A stretch of 40,248 bases of DNA from an uncultured Alphaproteobacteria bacterium (GCA_944391725.1 CALXUQ010000011.1:1-40248); one strand, 5' to 3'; positions 1 through 9,798 are shown, counted from the first letter of the stretch. Numbers and translations are program-made. Notes: generated by a model from the letters alone, not told the origin.

Positions 1-451
1 ATGTCCAAAAGCGAGTGCAAGCCTCCGGTGTGGGCTTGTCTTGGCTAAAAAGACCGGAGCCGCAGATTTGTGCAAAATAATCAGACCAGCCAAGGTTGGC
101 AACTTCTTTTTCCAAAACTTGGTGGCGTTTGTTGCTGAATATGTGGCATTGTATGTTGTTTTGACGGCAGAAATCCAAAACTTCTTGTGCGTGAGGACAA
201 GGAGAAAGTTTATCTAAATGATGTTCTAAGGTATATGTGTAGAAAAAACATTTGGCTTTGAAAAAATCGTCTTCGCCAAAAACACTGTGAAATAAGTCCA
301 CATCTTTGTGTTGGTGCGATAAACGACGAATAGCGGCATAGCTAAGCGGTTTTCTTTTTAAGTATTCAAAAGTTTTTTTGAAGGTTTCGTGTAAAAAAGG
401 TAAGGTGTCTACCAATGTGCCGTCCCAATCAAAGACTATGTTTTTTAGCAT
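1..451 (-). CDS. HAD-family hydrolase, phosphoglycolate phosphatase-like (partial, C-terminus off window)
   Basis: The reading frame starts with ATG at 451 and runs off the left edge after about 150 residues without a stop. The N-terminus carries the HAD nucleophile motif VFDWDGTLVDT; a SNK triplet further on fits HAD motif II, and a DKPTPEA stretch matches the Lys-Pro motif typical of phosphoglycolate phosphatase-like members. The family hydrolyses small phosphate esters in the cytoplasm; the substrate cannot be read from the sequence. It lies 9 bp after the trkA stop on the same strand, so it is probably the last visible gene of the dusB-trkA unit. Family assignment is firm and the exact product is not. 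Confidence 0.85.
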   Translation of the reverse strand, partial: MLKNIVFDWDGTLVDTLPFLHETFKKTFEYLKRKPLSYAAIRRLSHQHKDVDLFHSVFGEDDFFKAKCFFYTYTLEHHLDKLSPCPHAQEVLDFCRQNNIQCHIFSNKRHQVLEKEVANLGWSDYFAQICGSGLFSQDKPTPEACTRFWT

Positions 452-460
452 ATTTTTTTC

Positions 461-1819
461 CTATACAAAGATTTGCTCGGCTCGACGGATTTGTCGGGAG
501 TTTACAAATATAAGAATCTTGTCGCCGATGTGCAAAATTTCACTATGGGTGGGATAAATAATTTCTTCTTGTCTCAGAAGTGCACATATCTTGATGCCGG
601 ACGGTAAGTGTAAAGAGGAGATTTTGTGCTCGGCAATATTCATGTTCTCTTCAATCTCAATCTCCCATATTTCGCCAAAACCCTTGCCCAGCGAATAGGC
701 AAAATCTATTTTGTTTTGCCGGATTTCTTTGAGCAATTTCGAAATAGTGATGGAAGATCGGTGCACCAAGATATTGTCGCCGATATTGTCAACCAAAGTG
801 TTGTTGGCTTGCGAGTTGACCAAAGAGATGACCGAGGTGGCTCCGTTTTGCTTGGCAAGCAGCGAAACCAGCAGATTGTCCTTATCTTGGTTGGTAACGG
901 CAATGGCCATATCGGCATGACTAATGGCAACTTCTTCTAATATGCTGTCGTTGAGCATGGCGCCGTTAATAACCACCGTATCGTCCAGTTCTTTAGCAAG
1001 CTGTCGGGCAATTTGCGGATTTTCTTCGACAATTTTGCAACTCAAAATATTGTCATCGCTTTCGAGTTTGTGGGCCAGATTGAGAGCTATTTGTCCGCCG
1101 CCGAAAATTACTACCCGCTCAACTGCCGGTTTTTCCATATCAAAAGCATGGACGGCATCGTCGAGTTGGTTTTTTTTGACCAGGAAATATACTTCATCGC
1201 CAATCTCAAAGACATCGTTTCCTTTGGGGATAAAAGCTTGCCCGTTTCTAAGAATGCTTAAAAAGTCTAATTCTAAATCCGGAGCAATCATGCTAAGCTG
1301 GTCTAACGGAGTTTTTAATAAGGGGCAAGTGGCCTGACAACGAAAAGACAATAAATATAGCTTTTCATCAAAAAATGGCAGATATTCTGACGAGCCGGGG
1401 ACTTTTAGCAGGCGATATATGGCCTCGGCAATGGCTTGCTCGGGAGAAATTATCAGGTCTATCGGAAGATTGGCCTCGTTGTATAAGGTGGACCAGAGCG
1501 GAGAGAGATAGGCTTCGCTATCTATACGGGCAATCCGTTTTTGAAGATTAAACAGGCTATAAGCAATTTGGCAGGCAACCATATTGGTTTCATCGCTGTC
1601 GGTGACCGCAATGAGCATATCAGCACTCTTGGCTCCGGATTTTTCCAGCACACCGGGGTAAGATATTGAGCCGTTTACCGGGCGGACATCGGCAATTTGG
1701 GAGAGCTCATCTAACCTTTTGTTGTCGTTATCAACCACGATGATGTCATTGTTACCTTGAGCCAGGTAACCGACAATGCTTTGGCCGACGCTGCCGGCCC
1801 CTCCGACAATTATCTTCAT
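461..1819 (-). CDS. trkA: Trk system potassium uptake protein TrkA
   Basis: This 452-residue protein is the cytoplasmic, nucleotide-binding regulatory subunit of the Trk potassium transporter. It has the expected doubled RCK layout. A first Rossmann domain opens with IIVGGAGSVGQS and has an acidic ribose-binding strand end (VVDND); a second starts near residue 235 with VVIFGGGQIA. Each is followed by a TrkA-C type region. Length is normal for full-length TrkA. The start ATG follows a good ribosome-binding sequence (AAAGGAG) inside the end of dusB, and the two genes overlap by 4 bp, so they are translationally coupled. No TrkH/TrkG membrane subunit is visible in this window. Confidence 0.95.
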   Translation of the reverse strand: MKIIVGGAGSVGQSIVGYLAQGNNDIIVVDNDNKRLDELSQIADVRPVNGSISYPGVLEKSGAKSADMLIAVTDSDETNMVACQIAYSLFNLQKRIARIDSEAYLSPLWSTLYNEANLPIDLIISPEQAIAEAIYRLLKVPGSSEYLPFFDEKLYLLSFRCQATCPLLKTPLDQLSMIAPDLELDFLSILRNGQAFIPKGNDVFEIGDEVYFLVKKNQLDDAVHAFDMEKPAVERVVIFGGGQIALNLAHKLESDDNILSCKIVEENPQIARQLAKELDDTVVINGAMLNDSILEEVAISHADMAIAVTNQDKDNLLVSLLAKQNGATSVISLVNSQANNTLVDNIGDNILVHRSSITISKLLKEIRQNKIDFAYSLGKGFGEIWEIEIEENMNIAEHKISSLHLPSGIKICALLRQEEIIYPTHSEILHIGDKILIFVNSRQIRRAEQIFV

Positions 1820-2799
1820 TTATCTTCTCCTTTGAGCATTTCACAGGCATTAAAATAGTCTTCAATTGCCTGAAATGCAGCGGCAAAGTTGTCAATGCGG
1901 ACATAATGTTCGCGAAACTTGCGGGCATCGCGCAGATTTTTGCAATACCAGCAGACATATTTGCGCGAAAGCGGTAAGGCTAGTTTCTCTCCATAATAAC
2001 TTATTAATTCTTTAATATGCCTTAACAAAATGTTTTTAGTATCGGTAATGGAAACAGGTTGAGGTTCCTCTTTGGCGGTGAGATAATTGTGAATTTGACT
2101 GATAAGCCAAGGCGCTCCTAAGGCGGCTCTACCGACCATAACACCGTCGGCATGGGTATATTCCAACATTTTTTTAGCGCTTTGAGGAGAATTGATATCA
2201 CCATTGCCGATAACCGGAATTTTAACTGCGGCTTTGACCGCGGCAATGATATCCCAATCGGCGGTGCCGGAATAAAAGTCACTGCGGGTGCGTCCGTGGA
2301 CCGTAATAAAATCGGCTCCGCTTTCTTCGCACATCTGAGCAAATTCTACGGCGTTGACATGGTTGTTGTCCCAGCCTTTACGAAACTTGACACTCAGCTT
2401 TAATGGAGAGGATTTTTTTACCGTACTGATTATTCGGGAGGCTAATTCAGGATTGCGCATTAAATCAGATCCGGAATGATTGTTGACAATCTTTTTGACC
2501 GGACAGCCCATATTGATGTCTAATGTCGCGGCGCCTAATTCTTGTAAAAATTCTGCGGCCTCGATGAACAATTCGACATCTCCGCCAACCATTTGTACCG
2601 TGACGGGATACGGTTCATCGCGAACATCGGCAATCCGAAAACTTTTGGGATTTTTTCTTTGCAGAGCATTAATGGCCACCATTTCGGAAACAATATTCCC
2701 TCCCCCTAAGCTTGCAACCAAGCGGCGCATCGGTTTGTCGGTAATGCCGGCCATGGGGGCTAAAAATACGGGGCTTTGAAATCCTAAATCTTGTATCAT
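1816..2799 (-). CDS. dusB: tRNA-dihydrouridine synthase DusB
   Basis: This 327-residue flavoenzyme reduces uridine to dihydrouridine in the D-loop of tRNAs. The N-terminal TIM barrel begins with PVFLAPMAGITDKPMRR, the FMN-binding start of Dus proteins. The catalytic cysteine lies in NMGCPVKKI, and the later VHGRTR and GNGDI motifs also match. The C-terminus is the helical Dus tRNA-binding domain. Its ATG overlaps the stop of the upstream 131-residue gene (ATGA) and its own end overlaps trkA. In many Alphaproteobacteria this gene (nifR3) begins the ntrBC-ntrYX-trkA cluster; here those regulators are missing and dusB runs straight into trkA. Confidence 0.95.
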   Translation of the reverse strand: MIQDLGFQSPVFLAPMAGITDKPMRRLVASLGGGNIVSEMVAINALQRKNPKSFRIADVRDEPYPVTVQMVGGDVELFIEAAEFLQELGAATLDINMGCPVKKIVNNHSGSDLMRNPELASRIISTVKKSSPLKLSVKFRKGWDNNHVNAVEFAQMCEESGADFITVHGRTRSDFYSGTADWDIIAAVKAAVKIPVIGNGDINSPQSAKKMLEYTHADGVMVGRAALGAPWLISQIHNYLTAKEEPQPVSITDTKNILLRHIKELISYYGEKLALPLSRKYVCWYCKNLRDARKFREHYVRIDNFAAAFQAIEDYFNACEMLKGEDK

Positions 2800-3191
2800 A
2801 TCTTAAAATCGTAAGTTTGATTGTTCTTATGCATAAAATCTAGCAAAACCTTGGGCTCCTCATTGAGGCTGACGGTAGCATTATATACGAGCTCGGCATA
2901 TTGTTTGATTCCGGCGGCAGTTTGGAGCGGGCTGAGACTATGGAGGCTATATACCGCGTCGGGGCCTAGATAGGTCTGGGCATAATTGTGCAAAGACACG
3001 GGTTTGCCGCGTAAATGCGCCTTGGGTTTTTCAAGGTTATCTTGCGGGCGGAGCGTGGTTTCTTCGGTGTAGTCTTCACTAAACAAGCGGGCATATTTTT
3101 GGGCATCGCGACTCTTGAGGCGCCCGGCGTTCTCAAAAATTTGGGCGCTGAGCTCTGCAAAGGCTTCGGAACTTATTTTTACTCCGGACAT
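2796..3191 (-). CDS. Hypothetical protein, 131 aa
   Basis: I do not recognise a family. The product is small, soluble and mixed-charge, with no signal peptide or membrane segment. A segment near residues 75-110 (Y-L-G-P-D-A-V-Y-S-L-H-S-L) looks amphipathic. It is probably real: it fits exactly between its neighbours, starting 20 bp after the stop of the large coiled-coil gene and ending in a 4-bp ATGA overlap with dusB. It is therefore likely co-transcribed and translationally coupled with dusB. Upstream of the ATG there is a G-rich stretch (AGGGTGG) about 12 bases away as a possible ribosome-binding site. Function unknown. Confidence 0.7.
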   Translation of the reverse strand: MSGVKISSEAFAELSAQIFENAGRLKSRDAQKYARLFSEDYTEETTLRPQDNLEKPKAHLRGKPVSLHNYAQTYLGPDAVYSLHSLSPLQTAAGIKQYAELVYNATVSLNEEPKVLLDFMHKNNQTYDFKI

Positions 3192-3211
3192 GAGTTATTA
3201 TCCACCCTACC

Positions 3212-6200
3212 CTAGTTTAGTTTATCCAAAGAACGCGCCAAAATGTAATACAGTTTGCCAACGTCTGAACCGGAGATGACCGCCATGAGCACATTGGAAC
3301 GCTCGTTTTTCTTGGCTTCGGCAATCAGAGCCTCAAAGTCCGACATATAGCGGGTTACCAGATCGCGGAACTCCAGATTCTTCTCAAACTCGGAGCGAAT
3401 CTGTAAAATTTGCTGTTTGTTCATACTCCGAGAAAGATAGCGAACAAAGGCCGCCGTATCGCCGGCATAGTATTTTTTCCATAATTCTTCTTCGGCATCA
3501 GGTGTGAATATCCGATTGATATCGACTGCCATGGTTTCAAGTTTTTCAACCACATAGCCGGCATCTTTCAAGAAGTTTTCTACCTTTAAGTGCTTATATC
3601 TCTTTTCGAGCTCGGTAATCTTGTTGTCGGCTTTTTGCGAGGTATTGTGCAACTCGGTCATTTGTTGAGAGAACAAAGTATTGAGTTCGTTGGATTTATT
3701 CACAATATCTGCGCCTTTGGTGTCAAAATCGGTAGTTGCGCTCTGGATACTCTGCATAGCGGCATTGACCTTTTTGATGGTTTCGTCAGTGGCGGCAACC
3801 AAAACATTGGATTGTTGCAGGAAGACTTCTCCGGAACTGCGGATTTCGTTGGAAATACGCTCGGCATTAGAAGAAATTTCCGAAATGGAAGAACGAATCT
3901 TATCGCTGGAATTTTCCATATGAATGGAGCTCATTTTGGCGGTTTCACCAATTTGCAGGCTCAAAGATTTTAAGCTTTCGCCAAAGCCTTTAACCTTATC
4001 ATATGCCTGCTGCGCACGTTTGGAGAACTCCATTGAGGTGTCGTTCAAGACTTTGTTAAAGAACTCAACCAATTGTTTGGTATCTTGAGTAATGGTGGTC
4101 ATCTTGTCGCCTTGCTCAGATATCATCTTATTAATCTCAACCACACCGGTACTGGCTTCAGCCGTAACCGTATTGAAATTGGCAATATATTTTTCATATT
4201 CTTTGCCGACGTCGCCAATCTTGGTGACGGTTTTGTTGACGCATCCGTTTAGCTCATCGGAACTTTGGTTTAAGGACAAGTTGACTTGCTCAATATTTTT
4301 AATTGAACTCTTGGCTGCCTTAGAAACATCTTGGCTGACGCTGAGCAATTTATCGCCCAAAACATCAAACTCGTAAGACAATTTGGAGGTGATTTCAAAA
4401 ATATTGTCGGTGCTGTCTTTGAACTTGCCGTTTATCTCACCGATTTTTTGAGCAACTTCAGAGGAAACATCTGACAACATCTTGTATTGCTGAGCCATGG
4501 AGGCCTCGCCTAAACGCGCTTGGGTCGAAACCACATTAACAATATCAGATAAGCTGTCTTTTTGATGATTTAGGGTATCATTAATCATATCGGTTTGGGA
4601 GCGAACTTTGTTTAAGCTGCCTTCCAGATTTTTGGCGTGATTTTCCATAAGACCGGAGATGTTTTTAGCGCCATCGCCTAACTGTTGATGCAGGTTTTGA
4701 ACCTTATCGGCACTAGAGAGCAGTTTTTCGGTGGAGTTCATGGCTTCTTGCTCAATTTTGCCAACCTCACTGCCAAGCGTATCTAGTCCGGATTGGAAAC
4801 CTTTATACAAATTGCCCAATTTGCTGGCAATGTCTTCCATATGCTGTCCGGCGGCGTTTTGTTGCTCGGAAATTATATTATACACTTCTGAAAGCTTGTC
4901 GATTGATTTGCCGGAAATTTTGACAACTTCATCGGCGTGCTTGTTGAAATTTTCCTCCAACATGGCCATACGTCCAAAGACTCTATCGGAGTTTTGCTCA
5001 ATGACCGAGACTTGTTTTTTGAGTGAAGAGCCGATGTTATTGGTGTTTTCGGTAATTTTGTCGCAAATTTCAAAAAATTCGTTCTCTTGGTGGTTGAAGA
5101 GCTGGTTAATGGCTTCGGCTTTTTCATCCATAACCTGAACCATATCTGCAACGTGTCTGATGGTGTTGTCGGTGACGGCTTGGATGCTGGTGTTTTGTTT
5201 TTCAAAAGCATTGACCGCCAAATCCATGCTTTTGGCGGTATGTTCGGCCGTATCGCTAAGCGAGCTGATTTGGCGGCTCAAAATCTCACTAATAGATTTG
5301 GCAATGTTTTCGATTTGGGCACCCGATTGGTTCAAACTGCTGACCTGAGTGCGGACAATGTTCTCAAACTCAGAAGCTTTTTCAATCGATTTGGCGGTTT
5401 CGGCGTCAAAAGCAGCGGTTTGGACTTCAAGATTTTCGCCCAAATGGCGAGTGCTCTCAACAACGGAGTTGCAAGATTGCAGAGCTTTTTCCAGTTGTTT
5501 TTGCAGATTATTAACCATTTCGCCGGCATTGCTCTCGATAGAATCGGAGGCTTTGACCAAATCTTCAATCTGGCGTTTGAGTTCGGCTTTGATATCTTCA
5601 ATCTTGGCGGCTGTGGCCGTAATATGGCGTTGCTGTTGAACCAGTGAGGTTTCGCTAATTTGGCTTTGGGTTTGTACAATGGAGGTGGTTTCTTTGAGGC
5701 TGTCGGTATGTTTGTTCATGACCTCGATGACTTCATTGAGCTTGTCTACCGCACTTTCGGAAACAACCCGCAAATCGCGGTTGCGTTGTTCGACATCGGC
5801 GGCAACTTTGGCCATTTTCTCAACCATGTTATCGGCGGTTGTGCCCATTTTCTCTGACTGAGAGTTCATGTTGTCGGCCATATCGCCAATGTTTTTAACC
5901 GCGTTGGCACTCATGAGGCTTAGTTTGTTGCTTTGCTGTTCCAAAACGGTGACCGCACCGCTGATGGCGGCACCTGTTTCCTCGGCATGTTGTTGCAAAG
6001 ATTTTACTTCGCTACCGATGCGGCCGTCGACATTGTTCAGATTTTCAATCACCTCGTCGGAGACATTGCGGATGTTGTCAACTTGGTTGCTAATGCTTTC
6101 GCTGACGTTTGAGGCACGAGCCAAAATCTTTTCTACCTCAACACCCAAAGCCTCGTTTTGCTCACTAAATTTACGAGATAGGCCACTGATGTTGTTATCG

Positions 6201-7213
6201 AGTGTTTCAACATAGTTAAGCGAAAATTCTTGGTGATTTTTCAGAGTATTTTCAATATCTTGAATGTTGGTCTGGACAGTGGATTGTAAGTCTTGGGCAG
6301 ATTTGATGCTTTGTTCGGCCACATTTTCAAGATGTTTGGTTTGCTCGCCAACCATTGAGGTAATATATTCAATATTTTTGCTGACCCGATCATGAAATTC
6401 GACCAAGAGTTCGTTGGCGCGCAACATTTTACTGTTGTTTTCATCGTTGACATTTTTGATTTGGGCCGAAGAAGACTGCAACTCTTGAATACGAGGCTGC
6501 AGAGATTCAAAAATACTTTCTATATCCGTGCGAATCTGCTCTCCGGCGGCGGAAAAATCGCTGACTTTGCTTTGAAGGTTTTCGGTGGAAACTGCCGCTC
6601 TTTCGGCAACATAGTCAAAACTGTTGATGAGAGTTTTGATACCATCGGTCAATTCGGTAATGGTTTTGGAGGAATAGTTATCTAAAATGCCGACCAATTT
6701 AGCAAAATCTTCAACCCGGTTGCTGAGCTCAGCTTGAATTTTATCGGTTTGTTCGGTGGCTTGTTTGGTGACTTCTTGGAGTTCGATAACTTGGGCGCGA
6801 ATAGCATCGGCCATGGCTTTGGCGGTTTGGGCGCCGCCTTCCTCAGGATAGACCAACTGGTTCATGTAGGCGTGGAGAAGTTTGGCCTCTTGTTTGAAAC
6901 TGGCACCGCGGTCAATATAGGCCATGACCACCCAAATAATGGCTAAAGGCAGTGTTACGCCGGCTAAAAAGCCGCCAAACTCATCGGGCATCATTAAAAA
7001 GAGGTTGGACCAGCCGAAAAACTGGGTAATGTAAATGAGGACAATACCAAACCAAATGATGCTGACCCAAATCATGAGGCGCTGCATATTGTTGGCCAGC
7101 CATTTGTGCTTGTTGTCTTCTTCTGTGTTGATAACAGGTGTTGGTGTTGAGATAAATTCCGGCAAATGCGAATCCTTACGCGAATTGCTATCGGCAACTT
7201 CCTGATTAGACAT
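3212..7213 (-). CDS. Large membrane-anchored coiled-coil protein, TipN-like architecture
   Basis: The product is 1333 residues. Residues 1-45 are polar and probably cytoplasmic. Two hydrophobic segments follow (about 47-66 and 80-100) with a short turn between them. From about 105 to 1215 the chain is almost entirely predicted coiled coil, rich in Q, N, S, E and K, with recurring V-x-x-I/L heptads and many 'QxNxLS' stretches. The last 120 residues look globular and well ordered (W-K-K-Y-Y, RYLSRSM, GKLYYILARSL). Two N-terminal membrane helices followed by a long cytoplasmic coiled coil is the layout of the alphaproteobacterial polarity factor TipN, so a role in pole or division-site organisation is a reasonable inference. 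Methyl-accepting chemotaxis proteins are a less likely alternative, because the conserved signalling hairpin is absent. A GGGGAAA ribosome-binding sequence supports the ATG at 7213. Confidence 0.6.
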   Translation of the reverse strand: MSNQEVADSNSRKDSHLPEFISTPTPVINTEEDNKHKWLANNMQRLMIWVSIIWFGIVLIYITQFFGWSNLFLMMPDEFGGFLAGVTLPLAIIWVVMAYIDRGASFKQEAKLLHAYMNQLVYPEEGGAQTAKAMADAIRAQVIELQEVTKQATEQTDKIQAELSNRVEDFAKLVGILDNYSSKTITELTDGIKTLINSFDYVAERAAVSTENLQSKVSDFSAAGEQIRTDIESIFESLQPRIQELQSSSAQIKNVNDENNSKMLRANELLVEFHDRVSKNIEYITSMVGEQTKHLENVAEQSIKSAQDLQSTVQTNIQDIENTLKNHQEFSLNYVETLDNNISGLSRKFSEQNEALGVEVEKILARASNVSESISNQVDNIRNVSDEVIENLNNVDGRIGSEVKSLQQHAEETGAAISGAVTVLEQQSNKLSLMSANAVKNIGDMADNMNSQSEKMGTTADNMVEKMAKVAADVEQRNRDLRVVSESAVDKLNEVIEVMNKHTDSLKETTSIVQTQSQISETSLVQQQRHITATAAKIEDIKAELKRQIEDLVKASDSIESNAGEMVNNLQKQLEKALQSCNSVVESTRHLGENLEVQTAAFDAETAKSIEKASEFENIVRTQVSSLNQSGAQIENIAKSISEILSRQISSLSDTAEHTAKSMDLAVNAFEKQNTSIQAVTDNTIRHVADMVQVMDEKAEAINQLFNHQENEFFEICDKITENTNNIGSSLKKQVSVIEQNSDRVFGRMAMLEENFNKHADEVVKISGKSIDKLSEVYNIISEQQNAAGQHMEDIASKLGNLYKGFQSGLDTLGSEVGKIEQEAMNSTEKLLSSADKVQNLHQQLGDGAKNISGLMENHAKNLEGSLNKVRSQTDMINDTLNHQKDSLSDIVNVVSTQARLGEASMAQQYKMLSDVSSEVAQKIGEINGKFKDSTDNIFEITSKLSYEFDVLGDKLLSVSQDVSKAAKSSIKNIEQVNLSLNQSSDELNGCVNKTVTKIGDVGKEYEKYIANFNTVTAEASTGVVEINKMISEQGDKMTTITQDTKQLVEFFNKVLNDTSMEFSKRAQQAYDKVKGFGESLKSLSLQIGETAKMSSIHMENSSDKIRSSISEISSNAERISNEIRSSGEVFLQQSNVLVAATDETIKKVNAAMQSIQSATTDFDTKGADIVNKSNELNTLFSQQMTELHNTSQKADNKITELEKRYKHLKVENFLKDAGYVVEKLETMAVDINRIFTPDAEEELWKKYYAGDTAAFVRYLSRSMNKQQILQIRSEFEKNLEFRDLVTRYMSDFEALIAEAKKNERSNVLMAVISGSDVGKLYYILARSLDKLN

Positions 7214-7330
7214 CTATATTTCCCCAAGTTACAATTATATTTTTCATCCAGAGCTGAGTGTAGACTACTTTTTTGGATTTTTAAATTAGAATATTTATCT
7301 TTTGAGCGTTATCCACAGCCTGTATATTTA

Positions 7331-7364
7331 ATAGATATCCCCCAGTAAACTGGGGGATATCTAT
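7331..7364 (-). terminator. Perfect 15-bp inverted repeat with 4-nt loop
   Basis: The arms ATAGATATCCCCCAG (7331-7345) and its exact complement (7350-7364) enclose the loop TAAA. The hairpin lies between the 60-residue gene and the large coiled-coil gene. No clean U-tract follows on the minus strand, so it is either a weak terminator/attenuator, an mRNA stability element or a protein-binding palindrome. A further GGGGATAT copy sits beside it at about 7368-7376. Confidence 0.4.
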
Positions 7365-7386
7365 GTTGGGGATATTTATAAATGAA

Positions 7387-7569
7387 TTAGTCTTCGGATA
7401 AGGCTTTTTTTAATACATAGTTCAATTTGCGCATGGCTTGGAGTTTCATCTCGTCTTCCGACAGCCCTATCGGCACAACCACAGCCGCCTCAACACGTGT
7501 TTCGGGCTCAATGGCGGTGACTTTGACGATATTGCCGTTCCTCACAAACTCAAACAAAATCTCCGCCAT
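7387..7569 (-). CDS. Small conserved alphaproteobacterial protein, DUF6898-like
   Basis: This 60-residue protein has no membrane segment. Its pattern, an N-terminal ILFEFVRNGNIVKVTAI strand pair, a T-x-V-E-A-x-V-V-V-P middle and a basic LRKLNYVLKK-like helix at the end, resembles the short DUF6898 family that I recall from Alphaproteobacteria; that match is from memory. The ATG lies 3 bp beyond the parC stop on the same strand, which indicates translational coupling to parC. Function unknown. The spacing and the ordered composition make it more likely a real gene than a chance frame. Confidence 0.65.
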   Translation of the reverse strand: MAEILFEFVRNGNIVKVTAIEPETRVEAAVVVPIGLSEDEMKLQAMRKLNYVLKKALSED

Positions 7570-7572
7570 GGT

Positions 7573-9798
7573 CTAATCTTTCAAAAATTTGTTGCTTTTG
7601 GGAAAACCAAACGGTGCTAATTTACCAACCTGTCCACGGTGACCAAGCCAGTTCAGCAACTCAGTTTCCGTCTTGCATCCGCCGGCGCGATTGTAGGTGA
7701 AACCCTCATCTTCTTTGAAGATTTGGACATCGGCCATGCCGCCGTCTTTATATTTCTGCAAGGTTACCCCTCGCCCACGCGCCATAGTCGGAATTTCTTC
7801 CAGCTTAAAGACCAAAAGCTTGCGATTGTCACCAATGATGGCCACCATATCGCCGCATATCCGTTTGCAGAAAACGGCCTTTTCGCCCTCGCCTAAGTTC
7901 ATAATCTTTCGGCCGTTGCGGGTCTGCGCTAAAATATGGTTCTCATCTACCAAAAAGCCCTTGCCGCTATTGGAGGCAATCAGATATTGGGCTTTGGGGT
8001 CAAAGACAAACATTTCGCTAATGTTATCTTCAATACCCAAATCCACCATCAATCTTAAGGGTTGGCCAAAGCCGCGTCCGCTCGGTATCTCACTGGCATT
8101 GATATTAAAGAACTTCCCAGATGTATCAAACAAAATTATCTTATCTGTAGTTTGAGCGTGGATAGCGGCCTGAAGCGCGTCATCGTCCTTAAATTTGAAG
8201 TCCTCGTTTAAGGCGCTGTGCCCCTTAATACATCTAATCCATCCCTTCTTAGAGAGAATTACCGTAATCGGCTCTTTTTCAACCAAAGCTTCTATCGGAA
8301 CTTCAATATCATCGGGAACTTCGGCAAAATCGGTCCGGCGGCGGCCTAATGCCGTTTTCTTACCGAACTTTTCTCTAATTTGCTTTATCTCACTGCCAAT
8401 TGCCTGCCATCTCAATTTTTCATCGGCCAGCAAAGCCTCAAGCTCGCCTTTCTCGGCCGTCAAGTCGTCAAACTCTTTTCTTATCTCGCTTTCTTCGAGT
8501 TTACGCAGATTCCGCAACTTCATATTCAAAATGGCTTCGGCCTGATTATCGGTCAAGGCAAATTTTGCCATCATAACCGCTTTGGGGTCTTCTTCCTCGC
8601 GGATAATGCGGATTATCTCATCCAAATTAAGATAAGCAACTAAGTATCCAGACAATATCTCTAAACGGGCATTAATCTTATCCAAACGATAATTTACTCT
8701 TCTGACCAAAACATTATGGCGGTGAGCCAAAAATTCGCTTAAAACTTCCTTAATGCTCATAACCCGCGGAACACCATCAGAATCAAGCACATTCATGTTC
8801 ATGGCAAAGCGAATTTCAAGCTCGGTTTGTTTGAACAAATGCTCCATTAGCATTTGCGCATTGACAGTGCGGTTCTTGGGCTCTAGCACTATTCTGACAT
8901 CGTGTGTTGACTCATCTCTAACATCACTTAACAGCGGCAGTTTCTTTTCCAACAACAGCGAAGCAATCTTTTCTATCAACTTGGATTTTTGAACCTGATA
9001 AGGTATCTCTTTAATAACAATTTGATACTGCCCGTGCCCCAAGTCTTCGGTTTCCCAGCGAGCGCGCAGGCGGAAACTGCCCTTACCCTGCTTATAGGTA
9101 TTTAATATGCTCTCAAAGCTATCAACGATAATGCCACCGGTCGGGAAATCCGGCCCTTTGAGTTTACGTACCAGCGGCTCTTCTCCGCAATCGGGATTGT
9201 CTATCAAATACAGCAGAGCATCGCAGACTTCGCTCAAATTGTGCGGAGGTATGTTGGTGGCCATACCAACGGCAATACCAGATGAACCATTACACAGCAA
9301 GTTTGGCACCATGGAAGGCATAATTACCGGTTCGTGCTCCTCACCGTCGTAGGTTTCCCTCATATCAACCGCGTTTTCGTTCAAGCCTTCCATCATGGCG
9401 ATGGCATATTCGGTCAAGCGAGCCTCGGTATATCGCATGGCGGCCGGACCGTCTCCGTCAATATTACCAAAGTTGCCTTGTCCGTCGACCATGGGGTATC
9501 TGACCGAGAAGTCTTGAGCCAATCTCACCATGGCCATATAAACTGCCGAATCGCCGTGCGGGTGGTATTTACCGATGACATCTCCCACCACGCGGGCGCA
9601 TTTCTTAAAGCCGGATTTGGGATCCAAATGCAGTTGCCGCATGGCATACAGCAAGCGTCGATGCACCGGTTTTAAGCCATCGCGGACATCCGGCAATGAG
9701 CGGGCAACAATCGTGGACATGGCATAAGACAAATATCTTTTGCTCAATTCCTCTGCCAAGTGGACATCTTTAATTTTTTCTTCAACCGGTTCTGACAT
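7573..9798 (-). CDS. parC: DNA topoisomerase IV subunit A (ParC)
   Basis: The A subunit of topoisomerase IV cuts and rejoins DNA to decatenate daughter chromosomes. The N-terminal breakage-reunion domain has [21 protein letters not shown] and the active-site tyrosine in [11 protein letters not shown] coiled-coil tower and a short beta-propeller end follow. Length (741 residues) and the lack of a GyrA-box glutamine motif favour ParC over GyrA. I chose the ATG at 9798, which has a GAGAGA ribosome-binding sequence at ideal spacing. A TTG at 9816 would add six residues and has no good site. At the residue equivalent to E. coli ParC Glu84, in the quinolone-binding region, this protein has Met. Confidence 0.93.
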   Translation of the reverse strand: MSEPVEEKIKDVHLAEELSKRYLSYAMSTIVARSLPDVRDGLKPVHRRLLYAMRQLHLDPKSGFKKCARVVGDVIGKYHPHGDSAVYMAMVRLAQDFSVRYPMVDGQGNFGNIDGDGPAAMRYTEARLTEYAIAMMEGLNENAVDMRETYDGEEHEPVIMPSMVPNLLCNGSSGIAVGMATNIPPHNLSEVCDALLYLIDNPDCGEEPLVRKLKGPDFPTGGIIVDSFESILNTYKQGKGSFRLRARWETEDLGHGQYQIVIKEIPYQVQKSKLIEKIASLLLEKKLPLLSDVRDESTHDVRIVLEPKNRTVNAQMLMEHLFKQTELEIRFAMNMNVLDSDGVPRVMSIKEVLSEFLAHRHNVLVRRVNYRLDKINARLEILSGYLVAYLNLDEIIRIIREEEDPKAVMMAKFALTDNQAEAILNMKLRNLRKLEESEIRKEFDDLTAEKGELEALLADEKLRWQAIGSEIKQIREKFGKKTALGRRRTDFAEVPDDIEVPIEALVEKEPITVILSKKGWIRCIKGHSALNEDFKFKDDDALQAAIHAQTTDKIILFDTSGKFFNINASEIPSGRGFGQPLRLMVDLGIEDNISEMFVFDPKAQYLIASNSGKGFLVDENHILAQTRNGRKIMNLGEGEKAVFCKRICGDMVAIIGDNRKLLVFKLEEIPTMARGRGVTLQKYKDGGMADVQIFKEDEGFTYNRAGGCKTETELLNWLGHRGQVGKLAPFGFPKSNKFLKD

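Noticed and set aside
5087-5647. Long plus-strand open frame of 186 codons inside the coiled-coil gene
   Set aside because: It is antisense to the repetitive heptad-coding sequence, and its composition simply mirrors that strand. It has no ribosome-binding sequence and no recognisable domain.
7309-7317. TTATCCACA, a perfect DnaA-box sequence
   Set aside because: It is a single copy with no cluster, no A+T-rich unwinding element and no dnaA or origin-linked gene nearby. About one such match is expected by chance in a window this long.
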